Part shown: positions 21,670 to 30,762 of the stretch, in pieces
Position numbering within the stretch: the stretch's first letter is position 1
How the letters are laid out: every line of letters starts with the position of its first letter
Position numbers and translations under genes: made by a program
Notes under the pieces: model-generated
Told to the model about the DNA's origin: nothing
Databases searched by the model: none
Seen by the model: the letters and a program-made list of their open reading frames with translations, nothing else
Assembly: GCF_001435295.1 (NCBI RefSeq)
Contig: NZ_CM003594.1
Span: 1-64,000, forward strand
Length of the DNA stretch: 64,000 bases
From: Psychrobacter sp. P11F6
Lineage (GTDB): Bacteria; Pseudomonadota; Gammaproteobacteria; Pseudomonadales; Moraxellaceae
Direction of reading: 5' to 3'

Positions 21670-22284
21670 AGGGACATACCTGTCAATTTATTATGATTAT
21701 CTGTGACTATAATAAGTAACTGTTTTCTGTACATTAGTCAACAACGATTGGTGTGCTGTTCCGACTTACTAATTCTTTATTCTCCACCAAAACCATCAGT
21801 CTATGCGCTAAGTAGTGCCAAATAACACCAATAAAATTTAACATATAAAAATACCAATGCGGTGAGACTAAGCTAGAGAAGGTTTCGGGTGAAGTCTACG
21901 TGTTGCCTAATAATATACGGTAGTCATAGGCGATACTGATACAAGCTTCTCTGTAGAATGCTAGGTAAAAAAGTATAATGGCTGCTTTGTAATAACACTT
22001 ATTTGTAATAATGCTTGAACCAGAATTTAGGCGTTGCCTATAAAAGCATTAGGTCAATTAATCGCGTTTTTATTCTGTTGATTACTCTACAGTGCCTTAT
22101 CATCGCTACCTAGATGTAGAAAAATATAGAAGAAATGCATTCATTGATGAAATAAAGTAGAGGTTTATACTGATGAGCTATAGATTTATATACCAGTTAG
22201 CAGATTAGCGTATTTTTATAACCAATAGACTGCTCAAACTTGTTAAAATAGCGCACCAATTTATTTATTGATGGACACTACGTT
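21670..22284. other. Intergenic region before guaA, 615 bp
   Basis: AT-rich spacer between divergently placed AGPS-like and guaA genes. It holds a coding-like relic on the minus strand (21734-21895). No terminator or RNA gene was recognised. Promoters for both flanking genes must lie here but no convincing -35/-10 pair stands out. Confidence 0.5.
21734..21895 (-). pseudogene. Relic of a membrane-protein C-terminus (unidentified)
   Basis: An open 53-codon stretch reads like real membrane-protein sequence: SSLVSPHWYFYMLNFIGV, then IWHYLAHRLMVLVENKEL. A stop lies directly upstream (21896-21898) and no ribosome binding site precedes its only plausible ATG (21844). It may be the surviving 3' end of a lost gene. 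I cannot name the family. Confidence 0.3.
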
Positions 22285-23880
22285 ATGACAACTGCTGCCA
22301 ACGTTCCTACTATTAAAGAAGATCGCATCTTAATTCTCGATTTTGGCTCACAGTACAGCCAGCTTATCGCCCGCCGTGTCCGTGATTCTGGGGTATTTTG
22401 TGAGATGTTCCCTTATGATATCGACACTCAGCGCATTATCGATTTTGGCGCAAAAGGCGTTATCTTATCTGGCGGTCCTGAGAGCGTCCACGCAGATGAC
22501 AGCCCACGCATCAATGATGCCGTATTTGATCTAGGCGTACCAGTATTGGGTATCTGCTATGGTATGCAAGCGATGGCAGAGCGCTTCGGTGGTAAAGTTC
22601 ACGCCAGTGACATCCATGAATTTGGCGCAGCAACCATCAATATCGATGGCAAATCAACGCTGACTGATGGTATCGAAGACGCAGCAGCGAAGCTAAATGT
22701 GTGGATGAGTCATGGCGATAAAGTGGTCGATGCCCCACAAGGCTTCGATATCGTCGCTAGTACGCCAAGCTGCCCGATTGCGATTATGGCAGATGATTCG
22801 CGTCACTATTACGGTCTTCAGTTCCACCCTGAAGTCACACATACCGCGCAAGGTTCTGCACTGCTAGGACGTTTCGTCCATGAAATCTGTGGCTGCGCGG
22901 GTAGCTGGACGCCTGATAACATCATCGATATGCGTATTGAGCAACTGAAAAAGCAAATCGGTGATAAGCAAGTATTACTTGGTCTTTCAGGTGGTGTGGA
23001 CAGTTCAGTCGTCGCAGCATTATTGCATAAAGCCATTGGCGATCAATTAACCTGTGTGTTTGTTGATACTGGTCTTTTGCGTCTGCACGAAGGCGACCAA
23101 GTGATGCAAATCTTCGCTGAAAACATGGGCGTAAAAGTGATTCGTGTTGATGCTGAAGAGTTATTCTTGACGGCATTGGCTGGCGAGTCTGATCCGGAAG
23201 CCAAACGTAAAATCATCGGTAAAACCTTTATCGATGTATTCGCTAATAGTGCTCGTGAAGTCAGTGAGCAAAGCGATGGTAAAGTCATCGAATTCTTGGC
23301 GCAAGGTACGATTTATCCAGACGTGATTGAATCAGCGAAGTCGCATCAAGGTAAAGCCCACGTGATTAAGAGTCACCATAATGTAGGCGGTTTGCCAGAT
23401 GATTTGGCATTTGAGTTGGTTGAGCCATTACGCGATTTGTTTAAAGATGAAGTGCGTAAATTGGGTATTACCCTTGGTCTACCAGCGAAGATGATTAACC
23501 GTCATCCGTTCCCAGGACCGGGTTTGGGCGTGCGTATCTTGGGCGAAGTGACCAAAGAATTCGCTGATATCTTGCGTGCTGCTGATGCTATCTTTATGGA
23601 AGAGCTTGAGCGTTCAGGCTGGTATGAGAAGACCGCGCAAGCATTTGCGGTATTCCAACCGATCAAATCAGTTGGCGTGGTCGGTGATGGTCGCCGCTAT
23701 GCGTGGGTGATTGCGCTACGTGCGGTTGAGACCGTAGACTTTATGACCGCGCGCTTTGCGCATCTGCCGTATGATTTGATTGAGACGGTATCGAATCGCA
23801 TTATGAATGAAATCGCTGAAGTTTCACGCGTGACTTATGATGTATCTAGCAAGCCACCAGCGACGATTGAGTGGGAATAA
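22285..23880 (+). CDS. guaA: GMP synthase (glutamine-hydrolysing)
   Basis: Converts XMP to GMP using glutamine and ATP in purine synthesis. It has a class I glutamine amidotransferase domain with nucleophile in GICYGMQ and catalytic His in [10 protein letters not shown]. The ATP-pyrophosphatase P-loop is [19 protein letters not shown], and the C-terminal dimerisation domain ends in the invariant PPATIEWE. The length of 531 aa is normal. Its last 26 codons (stop included) are duplicated in diverged form at 25866-25943, which marks an insertion at this site. Confidence 0.97.
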   Translation: MTTAANVPTIKEDRILILDFGSQYSQLIARRVRDSGVFCEMFPYDIDTQRIIDFGAKGVILSGGPESVHADDSPRINDAVFDLGVPVLGICYGMQAMAERFGGKVHASDIHEFGAATINIDGKSTLTDGIEDAAAKLNVWMSHGDKVVDAPQGFDIVASTPSCPIAIMADDSRHYYGLQFHPEVTHTAQGSALLGRFVHEICGCAGSWTPDNIIDMRIEQLKKQIGDKQVLLGLSGGVDSSVVAALLHKAIGDQLTCVFVDTGLLRLHEGDQVMQIFAENMGVKVIRVDAEELFLTALAGESDPEAKRKIIGKTFIDVFANSAREVSEQSDGKVIEFLAQGTIYPDVIESAKSHQGKAHVIKSHHNVGGLPDDLAFELVEPLRDLFKDEVRKLGITLGLPAKMINRHPFPGPGLGVRILGEVTKEFADILRAADAIFMEELERSGWYEKTAQAFAVFQPIKSVGVVGDGRRYAWVIALRAVETVDFMTARFAHLPYDLIETVSNRIMNEIAEVSRVTYDVSSKPPATIEWE

Positions 23881-24250
23881 ACCGTTTAAGTATTCTAAAC
23901 GGTAACGGTATTAACCTAGCTAGATGTACAAACACGTACTATCTGCGCTCGGTTGCCTTGTTACCATTTTAGACTACGTAAACTTATCTAAATAGCTTTT
24001 CAACTCATGTTTTATGAGTTGATATACGACTAATCAAGAATTAGATTAGTTCAATATAGCGATAAAAAAGCACTCAACTTGGTTGGGTGCTTTTTTTGGT
24101 TAAAACAAACAGGCAACTAAGAATCCTCTAATTTTTCATTGAACATTTGTCTTTATTATCTATAATAGTGTCAACTTTAATTGGCTATTATTTATTAAAG
24201 TCGAGATAAGCCTATCAACCGTTCAGTATTTAGTAAAATTAAGGGATAAG
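23881..24250. other. Spacer after guaA, start of the inserted segment
   Basis: 370 bp with no gene. It has a short hairpin-prone stretch, an ATGAGTTG-type inverted repeat near 24005-24022, and a strong terminator at 24064-24097. This is DNA that lies between the two guaA 3' ends. Confidence 0.5.
24064..24097 (+). terminator. Intrinsic terminator downstream of guaA
   Basis: A-run, stem AAGCACTCAAC / GTTGGGTGCTT (one mismatch), then seven T residues. Confidence 0.85.
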
Positions 24251-24937
24251 ATGTTTTGTAATAACTGTAATCAAGAAAATTCAAGCGAGGCAGGATTTTG
24301 TTCAAAATGTGGGCATCAGCTCTCTGACGTTCAAGCACAAACACCGCCACCATTAACGGCGGTTAATATTTCTAAAGATGCGCAAATCCCGCAAAATCAG
24401 TTGGCTTCCAGCTCTGAAAGTGCTGATGCTTTATTAGCGACTTTCGTCGGTGAAAAGTATGACAGTTTTTATCGTGACAAATGGTTTAAGGACAGCGAGC
24501 CACGCTTAGAGGTTAATAATGATGGCTCTAGTATACACAGTTTTAATTTGGCTGGACTTCTCCTGGGAACGTCTTGGTTGTGCTATCGTAAAATGTATCT
24601 AGTCGCTTTTTTTATTGTACTTGGCATTAATGCAGTTGATTTAGTCTTAATGCATCTGCTCGGTATGGAGGCGTATAGCTCTATAGGTCAAACCAGCTTT
24701 TTTGTCGCATGGGCAGTACTGACAGGACTTTTAGGTAATTATTTTTACTTTAGTCACAGCGTCAAAAATATAAAAAAAGTCATGAGTAATACAGCTGACC
24801 CAGCGACGGTCGAACAGGAGTTAGCGGCAAAGGGTGGTACGTCATGGGTTGGCGCCATTGTGGGTAGCATATTATCAGTATTGCTATCTATGGGTATGTC
24901 CTATTTGTTTGCGCCTGAGTGGTATTGGTTGGTGTAG
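24251..24937 (+). CDS. Zinc-ribbon membrane protein (DUF2628-like)
   Basis: A 228-aa protein beginning with a zinc ribbon (Cys 3, 6, 17, 20: MFCNNCNQ..GFCSKCG), then a Gln/Pro-rich linker. A DUF2628-like region follows, with YDSFYRDKWF and three or four membrane segments (around residues 98-110, 115-135, 145-165, 198-225). Such proteins are widespread and uncharacterised; a role in membrane stress is only a guess. AAGGG lies 5 nt before the ATG. It sits between guaA and its duplicated 3' end, so it is part of the inserted segment. Confidence 0.75.
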   Translation: MFCNNCNQENSSEAGFCSKCGHQLSDVQAQTPPPLTAVNISKDAQIPQNQLASSSESADALLATFVGEKYDSFYRDKWFKDSEPRLEVNNDGSSIHSFNLAGLLLGTSWLCYRKMYLVAFFIVLGINAVDLVLMHLLGMEAYSSIGQTSFFVAWAVLTGLLGNYFYFSHSVKNIKKVMSNTADPATVEQELAAKGGTSWVGAIVGSILSVLLSMGMSYLFAPEWYWLV

Positions 24938-24979
24938 TACCTCTAATAAATAAGGTTAATCTAAGGAGGCGAGACAAAA

Positions 24980-25795
24980 GTGATGGAACCATTAAAACAA
25001 GCATATGATTTGGAACTCACGGATAAAGATCATGGGCAAGGTTGGGATTTTGGTCGCCCAGTCGGCATCACCACGGATCAATGGCCGCGAAGCAGGATTA
25101 ACGGTCTACCGATGGCGCACTTATGGACGATATTAGTGCCTGAAGCGTATCGCGTAAAAGGGAAAGATCTCGTGGCAATATCACTTTTTCAAGCGGATGA
25201 TCATGTTGAAGATAGGGTAGACGGTGTTGAAGATATGATTGCTAACCTCACTGAGGTGAATTATACAGACGCTGAGAATTTTTGGGCGTCACTGAGTCGC
25301 TATGCTAACTATCGTCACCCTCAAGAAATCTATCTTGAAGATATTATTGGTGGTGGCTGGACATTGATTTGGCTAACCAAGGAGGAGTTTGAAGGTGAAG
25401 CGACAGCACTGCCTAATAAAGAAGATAGTATATATCCAAATTATGAGATTGAAGAGTGGAGTAGCACTTGCTTTGCCAAAGATGAACCCGCTCAGTTTAT
25501 TAAGCACGTTGTCCGAATAGATGATCCTAATGTCGGAAAAATGCTTGATGAGTGGCCAGATGAAGATGATGGAAATGCCTATATTCCGATGTTCTCTGAA
25601 AAAGGTAAGATGTTAAAGCTTGATAGGTTTCATGCAAAAAGTCATTTTGGTGGTACGGCCAATCCCATTCAAGCGATACCAGAATTTAGCCCTTTTTATA
25701 TTGAGTTTGAAGAAACGCTTGGCGATGCCAATATGGGCGGTGGTAATGGGCAAATTGATTTGCTGAATAGTCAGTTTGACTGGGCGTGTGGCTAG
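24980..25795 (+). CDS. Conserved hypothetical protein, 271 aa
   Basis: Soluble, acidic protein without signal peptide. It begins at GTG (ATG is the next codon), with a near-perfect AAGGAGG 10 nt upstream. Distinct segments are WDFGRPVGITTDQWPRSRIN, PMAHLWTILVPEAYR and a C-terminal MGGGNGQIDLLNSQFDWACG. The fixed Trp/Gly pattern near the N-terminus resembles small families found beside toxin or immunity-type genes, but I do not recognise the family. It lies 42 bp after the zinc-ribbon gene, so the two are probably co-transcribed. Function unknown. Confidence 0.7.
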   Translation: MMEPLKQAYDLELTDKDHGQGWDFGRPVGITTDQWPRSRINGLPMAHLWTILVPEAYRVKGKDLVAISLFQADDHVEDRVDGVEDMIANLTEVNYTDAENFWASLSRYANYRHPQEIYLEDIIGGGWTLIWLTKEEFEGEATALPNKEDSIYPNYEIEEWSSTCFAKDEPAQFIKHVVRIDDPNVGKMLDEWPDEDDGNAYIPMFSEKGKMLKLDRFHAKSHFGGTANPIQAIPEFSPFYIEFEETLGDANMGGGNGQIDLLNSQFDWACG

Positions 25796-25865
25796 GTGTT
25801 GATAACGTAAAAATGGCTGCGTTTGAAAGTCATTTGCTCCATCTTTATTTCATCTTTATCTAACT

Positions 25866-25943
25866 GCGAATACAATTGCTAAGATATCACGCGTGACTTA
25901 TGATGTATCGAGCAAGCCGCCTGCAACGATTGAGTGGGAGTAG
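25866..25943 (+). pseudogene. Displaced guaA 3' end (insertion-site remnant)
   Basis: In frame this reads [20 protein letters not shown] then TIEWE-stop. It matches 21 of the last 25 residues of guaA (23803-23880) but has many synonymous changes and a TAG stop. It is followed by its own terminator. This is what remains when an element integrates into the 3' end of guaA, rebuilds the gene, and leaves the old end at the far side. Confidence 0.85.
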
Positions 25944-25972
25944 TTTTTCTTTGAGTACTGCTATTAGTCATA

Positions 25973-26003
25973 AAAAAAGCCCACGATAACGTGGGCTTTT
26001 TTA
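25973..26003 (+). terminator. Terminator after the displaced guaA end
   Basis: A-run, stem AAGCCCACG / CGTGGGCTT with loop ATAA, then T-run. It is probably the original guaA terminator. It may also stop the minus-strand 60-aa gene. Confidence 0.85.
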
Positions 26004-26085
26004 CTCTTTGAAAATTGAGCTACTTACTATATGCAATAAGTAACTTTGAATTACTCATCATATAAATATTACATGAATGGTAGAT

Positions 26086-26268
26086 CTAACCAAAAATAGC
26101 TTTAGCTAGTGCTATATTCGGTATATGGCGTATTCGAGATGTTTTAGCAGTATTATCAGAATACTCTAACTTTCTTACTGGTGCTGGCACACGTTTTATA
26201 TGAGGAGATTTATCTCTTTCAACTACCATTACAGTAACAGTTTTTTGATGTTCAATAGTTTTAGACAT
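26086..26268 (-). CDS. Small protein of unknown function, 60 aa
   Basis: An AGGAG at good spacing precedes the ATG. The product (MSKTIEHQKTVTVMVVERDK...) is basic, with no membrane segment or cysteine, and ends in IALAKAIFG. It lies 70 bp after the 403-aa membrane protein gene on the same strand, and is probably the second gene of a two-gene unit. I do not recognise it. Confidence 0.55.
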   Translation of the reverse strand: MSKTIEHQKTVTVMVVERDKSPHIKRVPAPVRKLEYSDNTAKTSRIRHIPNIALAKAIFG

Positions 26269-26338
26269 TATTTTCTCCTATTTACAAAATATAGGGAGTA
26301 GGTTATCTACAAATTCAAAAGTACTAATATGTTGTAGG

Positions 26339-27550
26339 TTAGTCGGCTTCTTCAGCTCCAACTCCAAAAAGATACATATCAAGAGCATAAGAAAGAGTAT
26401 CCAAAAGAGGCTCGATTAAACTAATATAAATCGTAGGATTACCTCTCAATAGACAATTATGTCTAGCATAAATGTTTAGGACAGCCAAAGTAGGAGGTGC
26501 TGTCAGCTCGTTACCGTTAGAATAACTTCTTGCATAAGGTGCATTGATAGGTATAGATAATAAGGAACGTGCAGAACTATCGTTAAAATAGTACTCGTAA
26601 AGTGAATCTGCTTGTGATTTATTTATGTGTCTTTTCTGTTCCTTGAACAACCAGTCATTAACACTGTGCAAGAAGTCTGGGTAATATTGGTAATGATTTG
26701 TAGAGAAGGCTTCTGGAGCACCAATCACCCGTTGCTTTGTTTTTTCATCGGAGTTATCTTCAACCACAGGGAGATATAACTTGGATTTGTCCCCTCTAGA
26801 TTCCTCTTCTATAAAGTTTCTAGTAGAGTCTTTATGTGATACAGCAAACGGTACTAATACTGCGTCGATTTGCGAGCATGCAGAGTCAGCATTAGCGCCA
26901 TCGAAAAATATGGAAATATTGCTCCAGTTTTTTTCTATATAAGTTTTCGATTCGTCAACTCTCATCACTATCATTAGATTAACACTTATAGTATCACTTT
27001 GTAAACTTTCATATTCTGATGCCAACTTACGGATAAGTTGAAGGATATTAGTCACAACAATTAGAGCATCCTCTTCCTTCTGATCAATTAAGCGTCCGTA
27101 TTCTAGAGCTTTTTTAACAGCTTTAGGGTAAGTTGTAACAAAGTAACTCTCTGTTGGTAATAATCGCTCTTGTTCGAGTCTCCTCTTTCTAGATTTTCTT
27201 TCTATAGATAGATATCGTGTATCTGCATATGCTTTAAGGGATGAAATAATTAAAACAAAATATATTGTAATTTTTATATATATTGCTGTATCATTCCAAA
27301 AAATTTTCAATCCAGAAAAAGAATAAAAAACATAATCTGAATTACTCCCTATTATAGATCCTAACTTTGCTCCAATCATAGCACCTAAAAACAATTGCGA
27401 AATAACTACAAAAAAATTAAAAAACCCGTGAGAGAGTATATTTACAACTATAGTTTCTGCTAATTTCATCAAATAAAAAAATATACTTAGCATCATTCTT
27501 ATTGGTTGTATTTTTATTTTTCTATAAAAGGTATTTATTTTTTCTTTCAT
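26339..27550 (-). CDS. Membrane protein with cytoplasmic sensor-like domain, unknown
   Basis: A 403-aa protein. Hydrophobic segments at about 19-40, 43-68 and 88-107 anchor it in the membrane, followed by a basic stretch (ERKSRKRRLEQERL) and a soluble domain of about 270 residues. The C-terminal pattern ARSLLSIPINAP..LAVLNIYARHN and the final helix recall GAF-type small-ligand domains, but this is a visual resemblance only. The gene is clearly more AT-rich than the core genes around it. Its Shine-Dalgarno (AAAAAGG) lies in an octamer whose complement occurs 29 nt upstream. A membrane effector or signalling role in defence is conceivable but unproven. Confidence 0.6.
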   Translation of the reverse strand: MKEKINTFYRKIKIQPIRMMLSIFFYLMKLAETIVVNILSHGFFNFFVVISQLFLGAMIGAKLGSIIGSNSDYVFYSFSGLKIFWNDTAIYIKITIYFVLIISSLKAYADTRYLSIERKSRKRRLEQERLLPTESYFVTTYPKAVKKALEYGRLIDQKEEDALIVVTNILQLIRKLASEYESLQSDTISVNLMIVMRVDESKTYIEKNWSNISIFFDGANADSACSQIDAVLVPFAVSHKDSTRNFIEEESRGDKSKLYLPVVEDNSDEKTKQRVIGAPEAFSTNHYQYYPDFLHSVNDWLFKEQKRHINKSQADSLYEYYFNDSSARSLLSIPINAPYARSYSNGNELTAPPTLAVLNIYARHNCLLRGNPTIYISLIEPLLDTLSYALDMYLFGVGAEEAD

Positions 27551-27555
27551 GAACT

Positions 27556-27615
27556 AGACCTTTTTAGAGAAAAAACTGAAGTGAAATATATAAAGGTCTC
27601 AAGTCTATTAGACCT
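27556..27615 (-). promoter_or_regulatory. Candidate alternative-hairpin leader of the membrane protein gene
   Basis: On the mRNA strand the order is AGGTCT (27615-27610), AGACCTTT (27599-27592), then AAAGGTCT (27563-27556). The last overlaps the Shine-Dalgarno, 8 nt before the ATG. The middle segment can pair with either neighbour, so one fold would hide the ribosome binding site and the other free it. This is inference from complementarity. Confidence 0.35.
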
Positions 27616-27805
27616 CTGGCAAAAGTACCAGTTCATTGACTTCCACTGAGGGAGTTATAAGGGCTAGCGATGACTTATGCAAGAGGTTTATTATGCATAT
27701 TTCTAATATTGTATATTATATATCCAATGTAATCACTATAAAAAATTACATAGCTATCAAAGGCATATAAGTAGTTGGTAGTTATTCTATTAATTTTTTA
27801 ACTTT

Positions 27806-27842
27806 AAAAAAGCAGCATTTCAAAAGAGATGCTGCTTTTTTT
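27806..27842 (-). terminator. Terminator of the YhdH-like gene
   Basis: Stem AAAAAGCAGCAT / ATGCTGCTTTTT with adjacent A- and T-runs, 30 bp after the stop of the minus-strand oxidoreductase gene. Confidence 0.85.
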
Positions 27843-27871
27843 ATGAAAATTAGTTTTAAACCAAATGCTAA

Positions 27872-28879
27872 CTACCCCTTCACATTCACCACATAACGTC
27901 CAACCACTTTGCTAGACATAAAGCGATCTAGGTATTCTGGCGTTTGCTCTAGTGTAATTTCTTCACCATAGCTCTCTAGATTAGGCAGTTTCATATCAGT
28001 CGCAACACGTTTCCAAATAGCTTCTTTGTCAGCCAGTGGAATATAGACCGAATCGATACCCAATAGTGACACCGCACGGGTGATAAAAGGTATCACTGAC
28101 ATCGAAAACTCAGCGCCGCTGGCTAGGCCACAACTGGTCACCGCACCGCCAGATTTGGTTTGCTTTAGCAGGTTTGGTAAGTAGTCACCGCCAATGGTAT
28201 CAATGGCATTTGCCCACAGTTCACGACCAATAGGCTTGTTACCGATTTCATTGATGGTATCGCGATGACGCACTTCACTCGCTCCAAGCTCTTTTAAATG
28301 CTCGCTTTGCTCTGGCTTACCTGAGAATGCAATCACTTCATAGCCAAGCTGCTTTAAGATAGCGATACTGATTGTACCTACGCCGCCCGTTGCACCAGTT
28401 ACCGCGACTGGACCATCACTGGGTTTTGCACCCATTTTTTCTAATTTTTGGATACTGAGTGCTGCGGTTAAGCCGCCCGTACCGTAAGTCATTGCTTCTT
28501 TTAACGTCAGCGTTTCTGGGCAGGGCAATGCCCAATCGGCAGGGATAGAGATTATCTGACCCAGACCGCCACCCGTATCCATGCCCAAATCATAGCCAAA
28601 TACCAATACTTCTTGCCCTGTGGTAAACGTGCCTGATTTGTCGCTGACAACGACGCCTGCTGCATCAATACCGGGGGTATGCGGATATTGTCTGGTGATT
28701 CTTTTATTGCCTGATGCCGACATCGCATCTTTGAAATTTAACGAGGAATAATGTACTTCTATCAACAAGTCATTTTCTGGCAAGTCGCTGATGTTGCGTT
28801 CTTGAATACTTTTGCTAAAGGTGCCGTCGGTATTTTCTTCGACGACTAAGGCTCTAAAGGTTTTATTATTAGACATCAT
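27872..28879 (-). CDS. YhdH/AcuI-type acrylyl-CoA reductase family oxidoreductase
   Basis: NADPH-dependent medium-chain dehydrogenase lacking the zinc ligands, 335 aa. YhdH/AcuI-like features are SSLNFKDAMSASGN, HTPGIDAAGVVV, GYDLGMDTGGGLGQ, the nucleotide-binding VTGATGGVGTISIAIL, and the C-terminal GRYVVNVKG. Family members reduce acryloyl-CoA to propionyl-CoA, which detoxifies acrylate. AGGA precedes two tandem ATG codons. The upstream gene on the same strand is a second MDR enzyme 85 bp away, so they may be co-transcribed. Confidence 0.88.
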   Translation of the reverse strand: MMSNNKTFRALVVEENTDGTFSKSIQERNISDLPENDLLIEVHYSSLNFKDAMSASGNKRITRQYPHTPGIDAAGVVVSDKSGTFTTGQEVLVFGYDLGMDTGGGLGQIISIPADWALPCPETLTLKEAMTYGTGGLTAALSIQKLEKMGAKPSDGPVAVTGATGGVGTISIAILKQLGYEVIAFSGKPEQSEHLKELGASEVRHRDTINEIGNKPIGRELWANAIDTIGGDYLPNLLKQTKSGGAVTSCGLASGAEFSMSVIPFITRAVSLLGIDSVYIPLADKEAIWKRVATDMKLPNLESYGEEITLEQTPEYLDRFMSSKVVGRYVVNVKG

Positions 28880-28964
28880 ATTATTCCTAGTGAGGTTTTT
28901 TGGTGTGTGTTTTTACTTGCACGTACATCATTTGCAACTACATCGATGTATGTAAGACAGTCAT

Positions 28965-29942
28965 TTATGCTTTTAACAACACCTTACCATTTTTACTTGC
29001 CTGCAATTTACCATCGACGGCCTTGACGATATCTGCTAAATCAAACGTCGCTTCAACGGGCAGTTTTAAATTGCCATCGTTAGCACGTTCGATTAGCTCA
29101 TCAATCAAGCGCTGTTTGTTTTCAACGCTCATTTCTTGACTGATTTTGCTACCCCAAAAGCCTTTGATCGTCGCTTGTTTAAAAATAATATGGGTTGGAT
29201 CTAGTACCATTGGTTTGCCTGACATGATGCCAAACGATGCCAATGTGCCCCCATGACCCAGTAACGCCAGCAGATCATTACTTGAGTCACCACCGATAGA
29301 ATCAACCGCGGCACTGATTTTCTCATCACCAAGGATGTCTTTTACTTGGTCTTTCCAGTCGTCATCTGAGGTGTTGATATTATGCTTGATACCCAGTGCT
29401 TCTAATTCCTTGATAGCATCGCCACTTCTCACGACATTAAGGGTGTTAATACCACGCGCGGCGGCTAGCATGGCGAGCGATTTCCCTACCGCGCCATTGG
29501 CAGCATTATGAATCACCCACTGACCGCTTTTTAGTGCTAAAAACTCAATCAGCATCAGCGCGCTGAGTGGCATCGCAATGAGCTGCGCCGCCATTTCGTC
29601 CTCTAAGCTATTAGGCATGACGAATACCATGTCTTTTGAGGCGACAAAATACTCTGCCCATGTCGCTTGTACGCTCGCCGCTGCCACGCGCTGACCCACT
29701 TTTAAGTCTTTGACATCCTGACCGACGGCATCGATAATGCCAACCGCTTCGCTACCACCAACCGCTGGCAGCTCAGGTTTAAAGCCATATTGACCGCGAA
29801 TGGTTAATAAATCATGGTTGTGGATAGAGGCGAGTACCATTTTGACTCGGACTTCATTGGCTTTTGGTTCAGGAATAGGCGTGTCACCTAAACTGAGAAC
29901 GTCAGATGGTTTACCGAAGGTACTATAAGTTGCGCTACGCAT
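28965..29942 (-). CDS. Zinc-independent MDR / quinone oxidoreductase-like protein
   Basis: Medium-chain dehydrogenase of the quinone or enoyl reductase type, 325 aa. Visible are SIHNHDLLTIRGQYGFKPEL, GGSEAVGIIDAVGQDV, VIHNAANGAVGKSLAMLAAA (cofactor fold) and AVDSIGGDSSNDLLALLG. Zinc ligands are absent. Start 29942 is chosen because AAAGGA lies 7 nt upstream; the ATG at 29948 is too close to it. The substrate is unknown. Confidence 0.85.
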   Translation of the reverse strand: MRSATYSTFGKPSDVLSLGDTPIPEPKANEVRVKMVLASIHNHDLLTIRGQYGFKPELPAVGGSEAVGIIDAVGQDVKDLKVGQRVAAASVQATWAEYFVASKDMVFVMPNSLEDEMAAQLIAMPLSALMLIEFLALKSGQWVIHNAANGAVGKSLAMLAAARGINTLNVVRSGDAIKELEALGIKHNINTSDDDWKDQVKDILGDEKISAAVDSIGGDSSNDLLALLGHGGTLASFGIMSGKPMVLDPTHIIFKQATIKGFWGSKISQEMSVENKQRLIDELIERANDGNLKLPVEATFDLADIVKAVDGKLQASKNGKVLLKA

Positions 29943-30096
29943 AATCATTTCCTTTATTGTTTTTAAGTTGTGAGCAACAGTAACAAGTTTGTCTCAGTAC
30001 CCTCAATGTTACTTTAGTTAAGGAATGTTATGCGTTGCTCGTATCGCGTGTAGTAAAGCATAAGTAGTAAAGCATGATAAGTCACAGCGTGAACGT

Positions 30097-30762
30097 CTAC
30101 TGAGAGGCTTTATCCTTTTCACTTATGTCGCCGACGATGACTGTAAAATCACCGTCTACCATCTCTGTGAGTAATGGTTCGCCTTTGTCATTGACGCGAA
30201 ACAGACCATATTCAGCCGCTTCAAACGCCTCAGCATGACCTTCTTGAAAGAAAAACGCATTGGTCGCCAATTGCACACTGCCGTTACGGATGCGGTAATA
30301 AATGGGCAGCTCACTTTTAGTTAACTCTTCACGACTATTACTATCAGCTAAGCGGACAAAATGTCCTACATTATTACCATCGATTTTCACAATCACATAG
30401 CCTTGGCTGGGTTGATAAGGGTGGAAAGCTGGTTGTAGATTCTCTGAATTTTTAAAACTACCTAAGTATTCTTGCAGCTTTTTCGCTCGCAACGCTGCAA
30501 GAAAATCACCCTCTAGCGCATAGCTTAACGCCATATAATCGCCTTGCATAAAACCACGTGGATCAACGGGTGCGAGCGCTAATAATACCGTTTTGCCATT
30601 ACTAAGATGGTTTTCGTATTTGATGATATTCAGTGTCATTACGACCAATATCAAGGCTAACCCCAGTAGGGCAATCGTAATCGTAACGGCTCGTTTTTTT
30701 AGCCAATGCGTGGATGGTGACGTGTCATCAATCAAGCGCTTAGTCAAAATTTTATTTTTCAT
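30097..30762 (-). CDS. GDYXXLXY-motif membrane-anchored protein
   Basis: A 221-aa protein with one N-terminal membrane segment (VTITIALLGLALILVVMTLN) and an extracytoplasmic domain. The domain contains the name-giving motif GDYMALSY after PVDPRGFMQ. It is the last gene of a minus-strand trio with DUF2157 and DUF4401 proteins, overlapping the latter by 4 bp (ATGA). This trio is conserved in many proteobacteria; the function is not established. AGGAG lies upstream of the ATG. Confidence 0.85.
   Translation of the reverse strand: MKNKILTKRLIDDTSPSTHWLKKRAVTITIALLGLALILVVMTLNIIKYENHLSNGKTVLLALAPVDPRGFMQGDYMALSYALEGDFLAALRAKKLQEYLGSFKNSENLQPAFHPYQPSQGYVIVKIDGNNVGHFVRLADSNSREELTKSELPIYYRIRNGSVQLATNAFFFQEGHAEAFEAAEYGLFRVNDKGEPLLTEMVDGDFTVIVGDISEKDKASQ

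Larger units (their letters stand above)
27551..27871. other. Intergenic leader region, 321 bp
   Basis: Contains the promoter and leader of the minus-strand membrane protein gene, with three mutually complementary segments (27556-27563, 27592-27599, 27610-27615). It also holds the terminator at 27806-27842 for the gene arriving from the right. Otherwise it is AT-rich with no gene. Confidence 0.5.
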
